A DNA stretch of 64,000 nucleotides from Clostridiales bacterium. GTDB lineage: Bacteria; Bacillota; Clostridia; Saccharofermentanales; Saccharofermentanaceae. Both the position numbers and the translations under genes were made by a program. The notes under the pieces are model-generated. The model had not been told where the DNA came from and searched no databases. It saw nothing but the letters and a program-made list of their open reading frames with translations. The stretch spans positions 162,454 through 226,453 of the forward strand of contig JAFZVE010000049.1 in NCBI GenBank assembly GCA_017617995.1, read 5' to 3'. Position 1 is the stretch's first letter; each line of letters begins with the position of its first letter. Shown in pieces: positions 1 through 9,193 of this stretch.

Positions 1-1
1 A

Positions 2-1396
2 AAGAAATCGAGAAAAACTTCGAAGACTGCAAAGAAAACGACGACCGAAGAATCCGGAGATCCTACAGACGATCCGACCGAGGATCCTACAGATGACCCG
101 ACATCGGATACGACAGAGGATCCGGCGGTTGATCCGACTTCCGATACATCCGATACATCCGGGACCTCGGCGGCGACATCAGGAACGACCGATCCGAATT
201 TGCAGCCTGAGATGGTTTCCTCGATCGATCAGGTCTCGCCGAAGCTTCTCGATACGCTCATCAGTGTTTCCAAGGAGCGTTTCGAGACAGATCCGGATAC
301 CCAGCTTCCGGACAAGGTTACGCTTCTTAATTTCAACTATCTTGGAATGGCCATCACGGATGAATTCTGGGAGGGGGACGATGGAGATGATTTCTACACC
401 TACAACCTCTGGCTGCTGTTCCAGGTCCAGGTGACGGACAGTACGGGGGGGCAGGCGCAGGAGCGGCAGTTCTTCTGGTATGCATACTTCCGGGAAGTGT
501 ATACCGATGGTACGTATGATTCGAGCGTCGATATTGCATATAAGCCTGTCATGTGTTTCGATAACTGGTCGATCAGCGGTCTGCAGTCTGTCGCACGTTT
601 CTTAAAAGAAGCGGGTACAGTGGTCGAGACGAACGTGGATGAGAGCCTCATTCTGCCGCTCGACGGAAAACCCTATAGTCCGGAAGAGGATGTCCGGGTC
701 ACAAAGGAGAGCGAGCTTACTTCCGGTCAGTTCAAGAAGATGCAGGAAGTGGCCGAGGAGTGCATGAATGATTTTGACCGTCCGAGTAATACGACGGTGC
801 GCATCGATAAGATGACTCTCCTGGGAACCTATTTCGGGACAGATAACTACGAAAGTACGATCGTCGCGCTGGTATATGAGATGAGTCTGGTCTATCAGGG
901 CAATACGTATGTCTATTACTGGTATGCCGGATTCTACGGAACCTATACCGGTGGAGAGTGCCTCACTGCATATATGCTGAGACCTACGATGACGATCGAC
1001 TATGGGGATTTTACGGCCAAGGGTTTTCTGATGGTGGACGATGTGATCTCGGACCTCGAGTCCTGGGGATACAGCAACAATGTAGAGAATAATGTCGACA
1101 CCTCTCTCAGCACCGTCGGCTTTGTCTTTCCGAACAGTGATAAAGAGGAGATTTCGGAAGACCGGATCAAGGCGCTCTCGGATGAGGGATTGCGCAGGGC
1201 CATCAACGAGATCTGGGCCCGTCACGGCTATATTTTCCGCAACCAGGACATCCTCGACTATTATCGCCAGTTCGAATGGTACGAGGAGAAGATCCCGGCC
1301 GATGAGTGGGATAAGAACGGTCAGGACTACTATCTCAATGATATCGAGAAGAAAAATATTAAGAAGATGACAGACGAGCGCGATAGACGTGCATAA
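2..1396 (+). CDS. YARHG-domain surface protein, 5' end outside window
   Basis: The frame is open from the window edge, so the N-terminus is missing; a start at base 200 would be internal. The first ~65 codons encode a Lys-rich stretch followed by an Asp/Pro/Thr-rich linker, matching the region just after the membrane anchor of the next gene. Two related ~140-residue modules follow, each with an aromatic signature (LFQVQVTD...FFWYAYF, then YYWYAGF). The last ~70 residues are a YARHG domain (INEIWARHGYIFRN, then FEWYEEKIP and a closing Asn/Glu-rich helix). YARHG domains are extracellular and of unknown role, often in cell-wall-associated proteins. It is a tandem paralog of the next gene. I infer it is a single-pass membrane protein facing outward; no enzymatic residues are visible. 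Confidence 0.85.
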   Translation, partial: KKSRKTSKTAKKTTTEESGDPTDDPTEDPTDDPTSDTTEDPAVDPTSDTSDTSGTSAATSGTTDPNLQPEMVSSIDQVSPKLLDTLISVSKERFETDPDTQLPDKVTLLNFNYLGMAITDEFWEGDDGDDFYTYNLWLLFQVQVTDSTGGQAQERQFFWYAYFREVYTDGTYDSSVDIAYKPVMCFDNWSISGLQSVARFLKEAGTVVETNVDESLILPLDGKPYSPEEDVRVTKESELTSGQFKKMQEVAEECMNDFDRPSNTTVRIDKMTLLGTYFGTDNYESTIVALVYEMSLVYQGNTYVYYWYAGFYGTYTGGECLTAYMLRPTMTIDYGDFTAKGFLMVDDVISDLESWGYSNNVENNVDTSLSTVGFVFPNSDKEEISEDRIKALSDEGLRRAINEIWARHGYIFRNQDILDYYRQFEWYEEKIPADEWDKNGQDYYLNDIEKKNIKKMTDERDRRA

Positions 1397-1480
1397 GGGT
1401 CCTGCCATATAAGCGCGAAAGGGATGCGCGAGGATAATAGATAAATAACCGGGGAAACAAGGAAAGCAGAGGTATGGAAG

Positions 1481-3040
1481 ATGTCCATGAACACGAATGA
1501 TCCTTTACGTCCGCAGCCGCTCGATTCACAGTCGCCGGTCCTTGCGCCACAGCCGGCGCCGGCCCGGCCTGTAAGTCCGCCGGACCCGACGGAACCTCCG
1601 AAGAAAGGCAAAGGAAAAATCATCGCGATCGTCTCGGGTATGGGCGTGGTGATCGTGGGCCTGGTCGTTGTCATCGTGCTTCTTCTGACCGGTGTGATCG
1701 GCGGGACGGAAGAGACGGAGAAAGTGAAGAGAGTACAGTCCACAAGCAACAAGAAGACTTCGTCTGTAGATCCTGAAGATGATCCGACAGAGGCACCGAC
1801 AGACTCCTCGGATACGTCGAGTGATCCTAAGACGGGCGGACGGCATCTCTTTGTCGAATCTGCAAGTGATATCAGTGATAGCCAGCTTCGGGAGATGCGC
1901 CAGTTTGCAGAAGAGTTTTTTGTGAAGGATGATTCGACCAGCATGCCGCCGGTCGTGACGGTCGACCTATTTAATTATGTCGGCTTGATCCTATCGCACT
2001 GGGAGTCGGACTCGCAGATCGGCCAGGTCTGGCTTTTCTACCAGGTGCAGATCACGGATAAGACCGGACCGGAACCGGTGCATCGGAATTACTTCTGGAT
2101 GATAGGATTCTCGGAAGTATACCAGGACGGCTATCTGGATACAAGCATTCAGTATGTACCCATAAACTCAGTGTATTTCGAAGACTGGTCCACCGGAGGT
2201 TTTATTTCGATCGACGGATTCCGCGACGATCTCCGTCGCGATGGCAGCGTGATCGCTGATGAAACGATCGATGAAGCGCTTCTTGAGCCGCTTCCCGGTG
2301 AAAGTACCTATGTGCCGAAGGAGCGTCTCCGTGTGACCTCGGCCGATCAGGTAAGTCCCGCGATGGTGACGGCAATGAAGGAAGAAGCGGTCACCGATTT
2401 CTATATCATGGCGGACTTAAACAATGCCTCGCTTGAGGAACTGCGTTTCCTGGGGACAGTGGTTCGCTCGAACGGAAAAGAGGGCAAGTTCTATCTCGTG
2501 TATGAGGTGGAGATCACAAATAGAAATCAGGAGAGCGAAATCTTCTACTGGTATATAGGTTTTTCCGGCGTGTATCAGGGCGGTGAGCTTGATATGAGCT
2601 ATTTTGAAACGCCCTGGTACGAGATCGGACGCAACGGCTGGACGGCGAAGGGAGTCGAACAACTCGATGAACTGATCGATCAGATCACCAGTGAATCCGG
2701 CTACTACGATGTGCGTGTCGGGCAGAGCGCGGATCCGGGCACGCCCACAGACAGCGTCGATGGCTTTATCTTCCCGGACAGTGACAGGGAAGAGATCCCG
2801 GACGAGAAGATCAAGGCGCTGTCGGACGAGGAGCTGCGTATGGCGATCAACGAGATCTGGGCGCGCCACGGCTACATCTTTAGAAATCAGGATATCCTCG
2901 ACTACTACCGCCAGTTCGACTGGTATGAGGAGAAGATCCCGGCCGACGAGTGGGATAAGAACGGCCAGGAAGAGTACCTCAATGATGTCGAACTGCATAA
3001 CATCAAGAAGCTCACCGACGAGCGCGAGAGCCGCGGCTAA
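1481..3040 (+). CDS. YARHG-domain membrane protein (tandem paralog)
   Basis: 519 residues. A Pro-rich cytoplasmic N-terminus (~45 aa) precedes one strong membrane segment at about residues 46-70 (IIAIVSGMGVVIVGLVVVIV). A Ser/Thr/Asp-rich linker follows, then two tandem ~140-residue modules with the shared signature FYWYIGFSGVYQ / YFWMIGFSEVYQ, and a C-terminal YARHG domain almost identical to that of the upstream gene (INEIWARHGYIFRN, DWYEEKIPADEWDKNGQ). The gap of 84 bp to the previous gene and the near-identical C-termini indicate a recent duplication. The start ATG follows a purine-rich stretch. Probably anchored in the membrane with the repeats outside; function unknown. The high identity of the 3' ends could allow recombination between the copies. 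Confidence 0.88.
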   Translation: MSMNTNDPLRPQPLDSQSPVLAPQPAPARPVSPPDPTEPPKKGKGKIIAIVSGMGVVIVGLVVVIVLLLTGVIGGTEETEKVKRVQSTSNKKTSSVDPEDDPTEAPTDSSDTSSDPKTGGRHLFVESASDISDSQLREMRQFAEEFFVKDDSTSMPPVVTVDLFNYVGLILSHWESDSQIGQVWLFYQVQITDKTGPEPVHRNYFWMIGFSEVYQDGYLDTSIQYVPINSVYFEDWSTGGFISIDGFRDDLRRDGSVIADETIDEALLEPLPGESTYVPKERLRVTSADQVSPAMVTAMKEEAVTDFYIMADLNNASLEELRFLGTVVRSNGKEGKFYLVYEVEITNRNQESEIFYWYIGFSGVYQGGELDMSYFETPWYEIGRNGWTAKGVEQLDELIDQITSESGYYDVRVGQSADPGTPTDSVDGFIFPDSDREEIPDEKIKALSDEELRMAINEIWARHGYIFRNQDILDYYRQFDWYEEKIPADEWDKNGQEEYLNDVELHNIKKLTDERESRG

Positions 3041-3058
3041 GAAATATCCGGTAAGATG

Positions 3059-3107
3059 AAAAAATGAGTCACCTGCTCGGCTTCGGGACAGGTGACTTGC
3101 TTTTTTT
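3059..3107. terminator. Bidirectional intrinsic terminator
   Basis: A perfect 9-bp stem, AGTCACCTG (3067-3075) with CAGGTGACT (3089-3097), is followed on the plus strand by a T-run at 3101-3107 and on the minus strand by a T-run (A6 at 3059-3064). It sits between the convergent YARHG gene and the RNase J gene and can end both transcripts. Confidence 0.88.
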
Positions 3108-3122
3108 GTGGATTTTGTTCGA

Positions 3123-5366
3123 TCAGATTTCCGATACCGTGATGAGGATCAGCGGACGGCGCTTAGTGCTCTCATAGAGCATACTCTTCAGCGCGTCACG
3201 GATGTGGTTCGACTCGACGGCCTCGCGGATCGATTTCGTCGACTTCTGGGACTCGAGACGGTGCAGGTAGTTATAGAGCTTCTGTGAACACTCGTGCTGG
3301 ATCGGGCCGGCTTCGCTCTCGAAGAGGAAACCGACAGACTGCAGTACCGGCGGGCAGAGGAGCTTGCCGGAGACCTTCGAGATGACGATCGACACGGATA
3401 CGACACCATCGTCCGCCAGGATACGGCGATCACGGAAGACACGGTTGTCGATGTCGCCGGCGCCGGCACCGTCGATGAGGACAGGGGCCGCCGGAACATA
3501 GCCGTTGATCTTGGCAGAGTCTGCTGTAAGTTCAAGCACGTCTCCGTTATTGAGGATAAACGTTCTCGAATCCGGCGTACCCAGACGTTTCGCCAGTTCG
3601 GCATGACGGAAAAGCATCCTGTATTCACCGTGGCAGGGGACGAAGAACTTCGGCTTGACCAGAGTGTGGATCAGTGTCAGCTCGGCAAGATAGGCGTGGC
3701 CGGAGACGTGGACGTCAGCCAGAGATTCGTAGATGACGTGCGCCCCGCGACGGAAAAGCTCATTGATGACGCGGTAGATCGGTTTCTCATTACCCGGGAT
3801 CGGGTGGGCCGAGAGGATCACGGTGTCCCCCTCGTGGATATCGACGACACGGTGTGAGGCAAAGGCCATGCGCGACAGAGCACTCATCGGTTCCGCCTGC
3901 GATCCCGTCGTCAGGATCACGACCTCTTCCGGCTCGTACTTGTTAATGTCGTTAATATCGATGAGTGTGCTGGGATTCATATTGATGTAGCCCAGAGAAT
4001 TGGCAACGGAGAAGGTGTTGAGCATCGAGCGTCCGATCAGGGCGACCTTGCGGTTATACATCTCCGCGGCCGTGAAGATCTGCTGCATACGATGCACATG
4101 CGAACTGAATGTCGCGATGATGATTCTTCCTGTCGTATTCTGGAAGATGCGCTGGAACGACTCGCCCACGTGCTTCTCAGACGGGGAGGAGCCGGGGATC
4201 TCGACGTTTGTACTCTCTGCGAGCATCAGGAGCACGCCCTGACGTCCGTATTCCGCGAAGCGTCCGAGATCGATCGGTTCGCCGTTGATCGGGGTAAAGT
4301 CGATCTTGAAGTCACCGGTGTGGATGATGTTTCCGATCGGGGTACGGATCGCAAAGGCAAATGCATCGGCGATACTGTGGTTGACGCGGATGAACTCGAC
4401 GGAGAAAGAAGTACCGGCCTTGATCGTGTCACCGGCGGCGCAGTACACCATCTCGATACCGCGTGTGCCGACACCTGCGTCCATGAGTTTATGACGCGCC
4501 AGTTCGATCGTGAGTTTGCCGCCGTAAAGCGGGCACTTCAGATCGCGCATCAGATACGGCAGGGAACCGATGTGGTCCTCATGACCGTGCGTCAGGAAGA
4601 TACCGCGCACGCGGTCTTTGTTCTGAAGTACATAGGTATAGTCCTGGATCACGGAATCGACACCGAGCATACTCTCTTCCGGGAAGGCGACGCCGACATC
4701 GACGATGATGATGTCATTGCCGTATTCGAAGAGCGTCATGTTTTTGCCGATCTCCTGCATGCCGCCCAGCGGAATGACCTTGAGTTTAAACGTCTCGCGC
4801 TTACTTGCAAAAGCTTTCTCCGCGTCCTTTACGGTCTGCATGAAAGTGCTGTTGAACTGGTCGAGCACTTCGTCCGAAGACGAGCGGGAAGAGGCGCCCT
4901 TCGGTGCTTTGACCGAGGCGGGCTCCTTCGAAGATCTTGCTGAAGATGTGCTCTTTACTGTCTTGGCCGCACTCTTTGCGCCCTTGGCCGGGACTTCGAT
5001 GCCCATGTCCTTGGCCACTTCGGCAAAAGCACTATAATCGATCATGTCCTCGAGCATCTCACGGAAGTTCGATTTGGCCGCCTTGCTCTTATTGCCTCTG
5101 AGATTGGATGAGGCCATCTTCGAAGTGGTCTTTCTCTTCTTGGAAGAGGCGGACTTGCTTTCGGACTTGCCGGAAGACGCCTTCTTGCCCGAAGAAGAGG
5201 ATGCGCCCTTAGCAGATCTGGATTTTTCAGACGAACGAGAAGAACCCGAAAAAGCAGCGCTTCTACGGGAACGAGAGGAGGACGCGGAAGGAAGGCGGAC
5301 GGCGTTATTATACTTCGCGCCGGATCCTTCGGAACCGGATCCTTTTCGGTTTTTCAGTTGTGCCAT
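3123..5366 (-). CDS. rnj: Ribonuclease J with long disordered N-terminal extension
   Basis: 747 residues. The last ~555 residues are a full RNase J: metallo-beta-lactamase/beta-CASP fold with HGHEDHIG at 260-267, the core start KLKVIPLGGMQEIGKN, HTGDFK, and the beta-CASP/C-terminal dimer region ending at the stop. RNase J is the 5'-3' exo/endonuclease that handles bulk mRNA decay and RNA maturation in Firmicutes. The unusual part is residues 1-193: a Ser/Lys/Arg-rich, low-complexity segment with a short structured-looking patch (about 100-125, FREMLEDMIDYSAFAEVAKD). Usual RNase J lacks this. The start is supported by GAGGT seven bases upstream, inside the end of the preceding 3D-domain gene, so the two are probably co-transcribed (11-bp gap). 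I infer the basic tail binds RNA or a partner. Confidence 0.95.
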   Translation of the reverse strand: MAQLKNRKGSGSEGSGAKYNNAVRLPSASSSRSRRSAAFSGSSRSSEKSRSAKGASSSSGKKASSGKSESKSASSKKRKTTSKMASSNLRGNKSKAAKSNFREMLEDMIDYSAFAEVAKDMGIEVPAKGAKSAAKTVKSTSSARSSKEPASVKAPKGASSRSSSDEVLDQFNSTFMQTVKDAEKAFASKRETFKLKVIPLGGMQEIGKNMTLFEYGNDIIIVDVGVAFPEESMLGVDSVIQDYTYVLQNKDRVRGIFLTHGHEDHIGSLPYLMRDLKCPLYGGKLTIELARHKLMDAGVGTRGIEMVYCAAGDTIKAGTSFSVEFIRVNHSIADAFAFAIRTPIGNIIHTGDFKIDFTPINGEPIDLGRFAEYGRQGVLLMLAESTNVEIPGSSPSEKHVGESFQRIFQNTTGRIIIATFSSHVHRMQQIFTAAEMYNRKVALIGRSMLNTFSVANSLGYINMNPSTLIDINDINKYEPEEVVILTTGSQAEPMSALSRMAFASHRVVDIHEGDTVILSAHPIPGNEKPIYRVINELFRRGAHVIYESLADVHVSGHAYLAELTLIHTLVKPKFFVPCHGEYRMLFRHAELAKRLGTPDSRTFILNNGDVLELTADSAKINGYVPAAPVLIDGAGAGDIDNRVFRDRRILADDGVVSVSIVISKVSGKLLCPPVLQSVGFLFESEAGPIQHECSQKLYNYLHRLESQKSTKSIREAVESNHIRDALKSMLYESTKRRPLILITVSEI

Positions 5367-5377
5367 ATATTACCTCG

Positions 5378-6493
5378 TCAATTTACGATATATACCGTGT
5401 AGCCACGCAGCGTGTTCATGCTCTCGCCATCCTCGGCGAAAATGTCGATGTGGTGGCCATCCACGCCCCAGCCGGTGTCTTCTGCGATGTAATATCCATC
5501 GCCGCCCAGCGGGTCATTTTCAATATAGATCTGCGTACCGGTCGGAATGACAGACGGGTCAACGGCCACGGTACGGCCTTCCTTACATGTCGTGCCTGTC
5601 GCGGTGGTACGGTTATCGGTGCCGGGACCTGCATAGTCCGGACCGTAGAATGTGATCTTAAAGTCTGTGCCGACGAGCGTCATGCCATCCTTCGACGGCG
5701 CATCGTATGTCTCCTCCGGCTCCGGATCAGGCTTCGGAGTAGGCGTCGGGTCGGATTTCTTCTCCGGCTTCGGTGTCGGCTTCGGAGTAGGAGAGGCCTG
5801 CGGCTTCGGCGTAGGCGTAGACGGCGGTTCCTTCGTGCACATCGAGACAGCTACATATGTGTCACGTACGGTGTGGTACCAGCCGTTGCTGGTGATGCCC
5901 ACGGTCTCGATCGCATCACCGGGCTTCAGTGTCTTGACGATATCATATTCCGTACCCGGGCCCGAACGGACATTGACTTCGCCGATCGTATAGAAGATCG
6001 CTTCCCACGGCTCTTCCGTAATCACCGGTGTCGGTGTCGGCGACGGAGTAGGCGTAGGTGTCGGCGTGGAAGTCGGGGTAGGAGTACGTGTCGGCTTCGG
6101 CGACGGGGTCGCAGTCGGTTCAGACGGAGCCGTCACATCCGGATCCTCCACATCGGAAGATTCTGACGAAGCCGTGGTCGTTGTCTCGGGAACAGTCGTC
6201 TCAGGAACCGTCTCCGTGACAGATGCTTTCGTTTCGGACGGGTCTGTGGTCTCACTGCCTTCGGTAGTGAGGGATTCGGTCTGCGTCGGCTGGTTCTCGG
6301 AATACGAATAATAATCCGGTGTCACCATATCATAATTCTCACCCTCAGTGCGGGTGGAAGGATCAGTCAGGAAAGAATCCGCGCCGACGACGCAGGAAAA
6401 GGCCAGAAGGATAGCAATGCCCGTACCGAGAATCGTAGAGACACGGCTCTTATTCCGATATGTAGATTGTTGCGGGCGGCTGATACGCTTCAT
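5378..6493 (-). CDS. Secreted SH3b + 3D-domain cell-wall protein
   Basis: 371 residues with an N-terminal signal/anchor (residues ~18-40, VSTILGTGIAILLAFSCVVG). A Thr/Ser/Glu then Pro-Thr repeat spacer runs to ~165, followed by an SH3b-type domain (VNVRSGPGTEYDIVKTLKPGD), a second Pro/Lys/Thr spacer, and a C-terminal 3D domain (TATGTTCKEGRTVAVDP...AEDTGWGVDGHHIDIF). 3D domains carry three conserved Asp residues and share the double-psi barrel fold of lytic transglycosylases such as MltA; SH3b domains bind cell wall. The combination suggests a peptidoglycan-active or wall-binding protein. An AAAGGAGGAAAGG ribosome site lies just upstream of the ATG. It leads an apparent operon with the RNase J gene 11 bp downstream. 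Alternative: a resuscitation/sporulation-type 3D protein; the substrate is unknown. Confidence 0.85.
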   Translation of the reverse strand: MKRISRPQQSTYRNKSRVSTILGTGIAILLAFSCVVGADSFLTDPSTRTEGENYDMVTPDYYSYSENQPTQTESLTTEGSETTDPSETKASVTETVPETTVPETTTTASSESSDVEDPDVTAPSEPTATPSPKPTRTPTPTSTPTPTPTPSPTPTPVITEEPWEAIFYTIGEVNVRSGPGTEYDIVKTLKPGDAIETVGITSNGWYHTVRDTYVAVSMCTKEPPSTPTPKPQASPTPKPTPKPEKKSDPTPTPKPDPEPEETYDAPSKDGMTLVGTDFKITFYGPDYAGPGTDNRTTATGTTCKEGRTVAVDPSVIPTGTQIYIENDPLGGDGYYIAEDTGWGVDGHHIDIFAEDGESMNTLRGYTVYIVN

Positions 6494-6760
6494 ACCTTTC
6501 CTCCTTTCCGAGCGTTATATATTTAAGACTTTTATTCCTATTAACGCGCAAATCTTTGTCCCATTTTACCACAAAAGTTTGTTCTTCGCAAAACGGCCCC
6601 TTTTGTTTCTCCGTTTTGCACCTTTTTCTCCTCGAAAAGCACTTGTTTTTTGTCTCTGATTCCTTCGATTTTGCCAAATGCTTAGATTGTCAAAGAAAAG
6701 AATATTTTGGGCGCCGGTTGCCGCACATAACCATCCTTCTCCACATCAATCGCGAGGGGA

Positions 6761-7058
6761 GAGTCTGAATGGAGTCTGAATCGCCCCTCCGATTCAGACT
6801 CTTCTCAGATTTTTCACCCCCAGGGTCTGAACAGGGTCTGAATCGCCCCATTGATTCAGACCCATCTCAGAACAAACAGCCCAATGTTCTGATGGCGTTC
6901 TAAATTGCGCTCAAATTCAGAACCACCTCAGAACCTTTTCGCATACCCGTCTATATATCTGTCTGAATTCTGAAAATTAAGACGGGTATTCAGACTTTTC
7001 CCACGTATCGTCCGAGACCCGTCTGAAAAACGGAATATTCAGACGGGTGCTCAGACCT
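6761..7058. repeat. Array of five hairpin repeats (TCTGAAT/ATTCAGA family)
   Basis: Five successive dyads fill the divergent intergenic region before the ABC exporter. Copy 1 is a perfect 12-bp stem GAGTCTGAATCG (6772-6783) with CGATTCAGACTC (6790-6801). Copy 2 is GGGTCTGAATC with GATTCAGACCC (6834-6863). Copy 3 (6886-6933) is degenerate with GTTCT arms. Copy 4 (6944-6995) has interleaved arms ACCCGTCT...GTCTGAAT...AGACGGGT...ATTCAGAC. Copy 5 is ACCCGTCTGAA with TTCAGACGGGT (7018-7048). Each copy also has an extra outer TCTGA and a trailing CTCAGA. The stem base varies (GAG, GGG, GTT, CCC) with compensating changes while TCTGAA is constant. The stretch 6494-6760 holds the promoter area of the 3D gene; no gene is seen in 6494-7408. 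Confidence 0.8.
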
Positions 7059-7170
7059 TTCTTCGTTGTCGCTTCTTTATTTCCCAGAGTACAGACTTGC
7101 CACCACAAAGTATGGTCAAAAGTGCTTCAGAAAAATCGCAAATCTCTGACGCACATCTGACTCTCCGCAT

Positions 7171-7214
7171 GTATACCAGCGGTACCACGCCTTCGCGCGC
7201 CTGTAGTGGTATAC
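7171..7214. repeat. Inverted repeat GTATACCA/TGGTATAC upstream of ABC exporter
   Basis: GTATACCA (7171-7178) and TGGTATAC (7207-7214) form an 8-bp stem with a 28-base loop, about 195 bp before the exporter start. It could be an operator or leader hairpin. A similar GTATACC dyad lies after the exporter operon at 11236-11258. Confidence 0.4.
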
Positions 7215-7408
7215 TTTGGAAGCCTCGAAGGCGGCCTTGAAAAGCACTGTGGAAAAAACCAAAAAGAAATGGGCAAAATCACGGCACATTTCCGGGCCAG
7301 TCTTCGCTACAATATGATTTGCAAAGTGGCGGACAAGCCTGGCTCCGCCAACCAACGAGATGCGCCGCCCCTCTGCGCATGAAAGAAAAGGAAAGAGAAG
7401 GAAAGAGC

Positions 7409-9193
7409 ATGGACAAGAAGCGCTTCCCGCGCAACAAAATCCAGTGGATATGGGACAACATCGAGGGGCTCCGCGGCCTGCTGATCGTCGCGATGCTCGG
7501 CACGGTGCTGTACAACGCCATGCAGCTCACCGTACCGTACTTTTCGCAGAAGATCGTCGACCGCTTCCTGACCGGAGACGCCGCCGCCACCGCCTATGAA
7601 AGCGACAAACACGGCTTCTACTCCCTCGTCAACGCCATGATCGGCATCACGCTCCTGCGCGCCCTCATCGTCTACCTCGACTGCATGGCCTACGAGCACG
7701 TCTCGCAGCGCGCCCTCTACCGCATCCGCAACCACCTCTTCGCCAAGATCGAGCACCAAGACATGCACTTCTACAACGAGTATAGAACCGGCGACCTCAT
7801 GACCCGCCTGACCGGCGACCTCGACGCCGTCCGCCACAACATCGCATGGGTCATCCGCATGATCATCGAGTGCTTCGCGCTCTTCACCGCCGTGTCCATC
7901 TACTTCTTCTCCATGAACGTCAAAATGGCGCTGTGCATCCTCGCCCTCGCCCCGGTCATCTTCATCATCGTTTTCACCTTCCGACGCAAGGTCAAACCGA
8001 TGCACCAGCTTCTTCGAGAAAAGCACTCGCAAATGAATACCGCGGCCCAGGAAAACATATCCGGAAACCGCGTGGTCAAGGCCTTTTCGAGAGAAGACTA
8101 CGAAATCGAAAAGTTCGATAAGATCAACCGCGACTACCGCGACACAAATAAGAAGACCAGACTGGTCTGGGTCAAGTTTTTCCCGTTTGTTGAGACCTGC
8201 GCAAACCTTCTGCCCGTCGTACTCCTGTGGGTCGGCAGCACGCTCCTCATGAAGGACGAAATGACCATGGGCGAGTTCGTCGCCTTCTCGGGCCTGATGT
8301 GGGCCATCGCCAACCCGATGCGCCTCCTGGGCAACATCCTCAACGAATTCCAGCGTTTCTCGGCCGCGGCGGACAAGATCATGGAGATCTACTACAGCGA
8401 GCCCGCCATCGTGGACCCTGAAGACGCCATCGACCACCCCGAACGCTTTGAAGGAAAGGTCGAATTTCAAAACGTCAGCTTCCGTTACGAGGACGCGGAT
8501 CTTCCGGTCCTTTCCGGCATCAGTTTCGTGGCCGAGCCCGGTGAAACAGTAGCCATCATGGGCGAAACGGGCTGCGGCAAGACTTCCCTGATCCAGCTGA
8601 TCCCCCGCTTTTATGAGCCTTCCTCGGGAAAAGTACTGGTCGACGGAATGGATGTGAGTAAGCTCAAACTCAAGCTGCTCCGCACCAGCATCGGTATGGC
8701 GACGCAGGACGTGCTCCTTTACTCCGATACCATCGACGGTAACATCGCGTACGGCGACACAAACATCACCAAGGAGAACGTCATCAAAGTCGCCCGGGTC
8801 TCCGCCGCCGATGAGTTTATTTCCAAAATGCCGGAGGGCTATGACACCATCGTTGGCGAGCGCGGCGTCGGCCTTTCGGGCGGGCAGAAGCAGAGGATCT
8901 CGCTGGCCCGCGCCCTCGCGGTGCGCCCCTCGATCCTGATCCTCGACGACACCACATCCGCCGTCGATATGGAGACCGAAAAGCTCATTCAGGAGCACCT
9001 TTCGGAGTTGGATTTTCCCTGCACGAAGATCATCATCGCGCAGCGGATCTCCACCACGAAAAAAGCCGATAAGATCCTGATTCTGCAGGACGGCCGGATC
9101 TCGGAATCCGGAACACACGAAGAACTTATCAAGAAAAACGGCTACTACGCCGAACTTGTCAGACTTCAGACAGGGGAGGAGGTGATCGCATGA
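7409..9193 (+). CDS. Heterodimeric ABC exporter subunit with degenerate ATP site
   Basis: 594 residues from the ATG at 7409, which has AAGGAAAG directly upstream; in-frame upstream codons back to 7319 lie in non-coding sequence. A six-helix exporter membrane domain (~residues 1-320) is followed by a nucleotide-binding domain: Walker A GETGCGKTS, signature LSGGQKQR, Walker B ILILDDTTSAVD. The residue after the Walker B Asp is Asp instead of the catalytic Glu, a mark of the degenerate site in heterodimeric exporters of the BmrCD/TM287-288 type. The stop overlaps the next start (ATGA), so the two subunits are translationally coupled. Likely exports drugs, lipids or peptides; the substrate cannot be told from sequence. 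Confidence 0.93.
   Translation: MDKKRFPRNKIQWIWDNIEGLRGLLIVAMLGTVLYNAMQLTVPYFSQKIVDRFLTGDAAATAYESDKHGFYSLVNAMIGITLLRALIVYLDCMAYEHVSQRALYRIRNHLFAKIEHQDMHFYNEYRTGDLMTRLTGDLDAVRHNIAWVIRMIIECFALFTAVSIYFFSMNVKMALCILALAPVIFIIVFTFRRKVKPMHQLLREKHSQMNTAAQENISGNRVVKAFSREDYEIEKFDKINRDYRDTNKKTRLVWVKFFPFVETCANLLPVVLLWVGSTLLMKDEMTMGEFVAFSGLMWAIANPMRLLGNILNEFQRFSAAADKIMEIYYSEPAIVDPEDAIDHPERFEGKVEFQNVSFRYEDADLPVLSGISFVAEPGETVAIMGETGCGKTSLIQLIPRFYEPSSGKVLVDGMDVSKLKLKLLRTSIGMATQDVLLYSDTIDGNIAYGDTNITKENVIKVARVSAADEFISKMPEGYDTIVGERGVGLSGGQKQRISLARALAVRPSILILDDTTSAVDMETEKLIQEHLSELDFPCTKIIIAQRISTTKKADKILILQDGRISESGTHEELIKKNGYYAELVRLQTGEEVIA

Noticed and set aside
7319..7408. Upstream extension of the first ABC exporter subunit
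   Set aside because: The extra 30 residues lack similarity to exporter N-termini; the ATG at 7409 has the better ribosome site.
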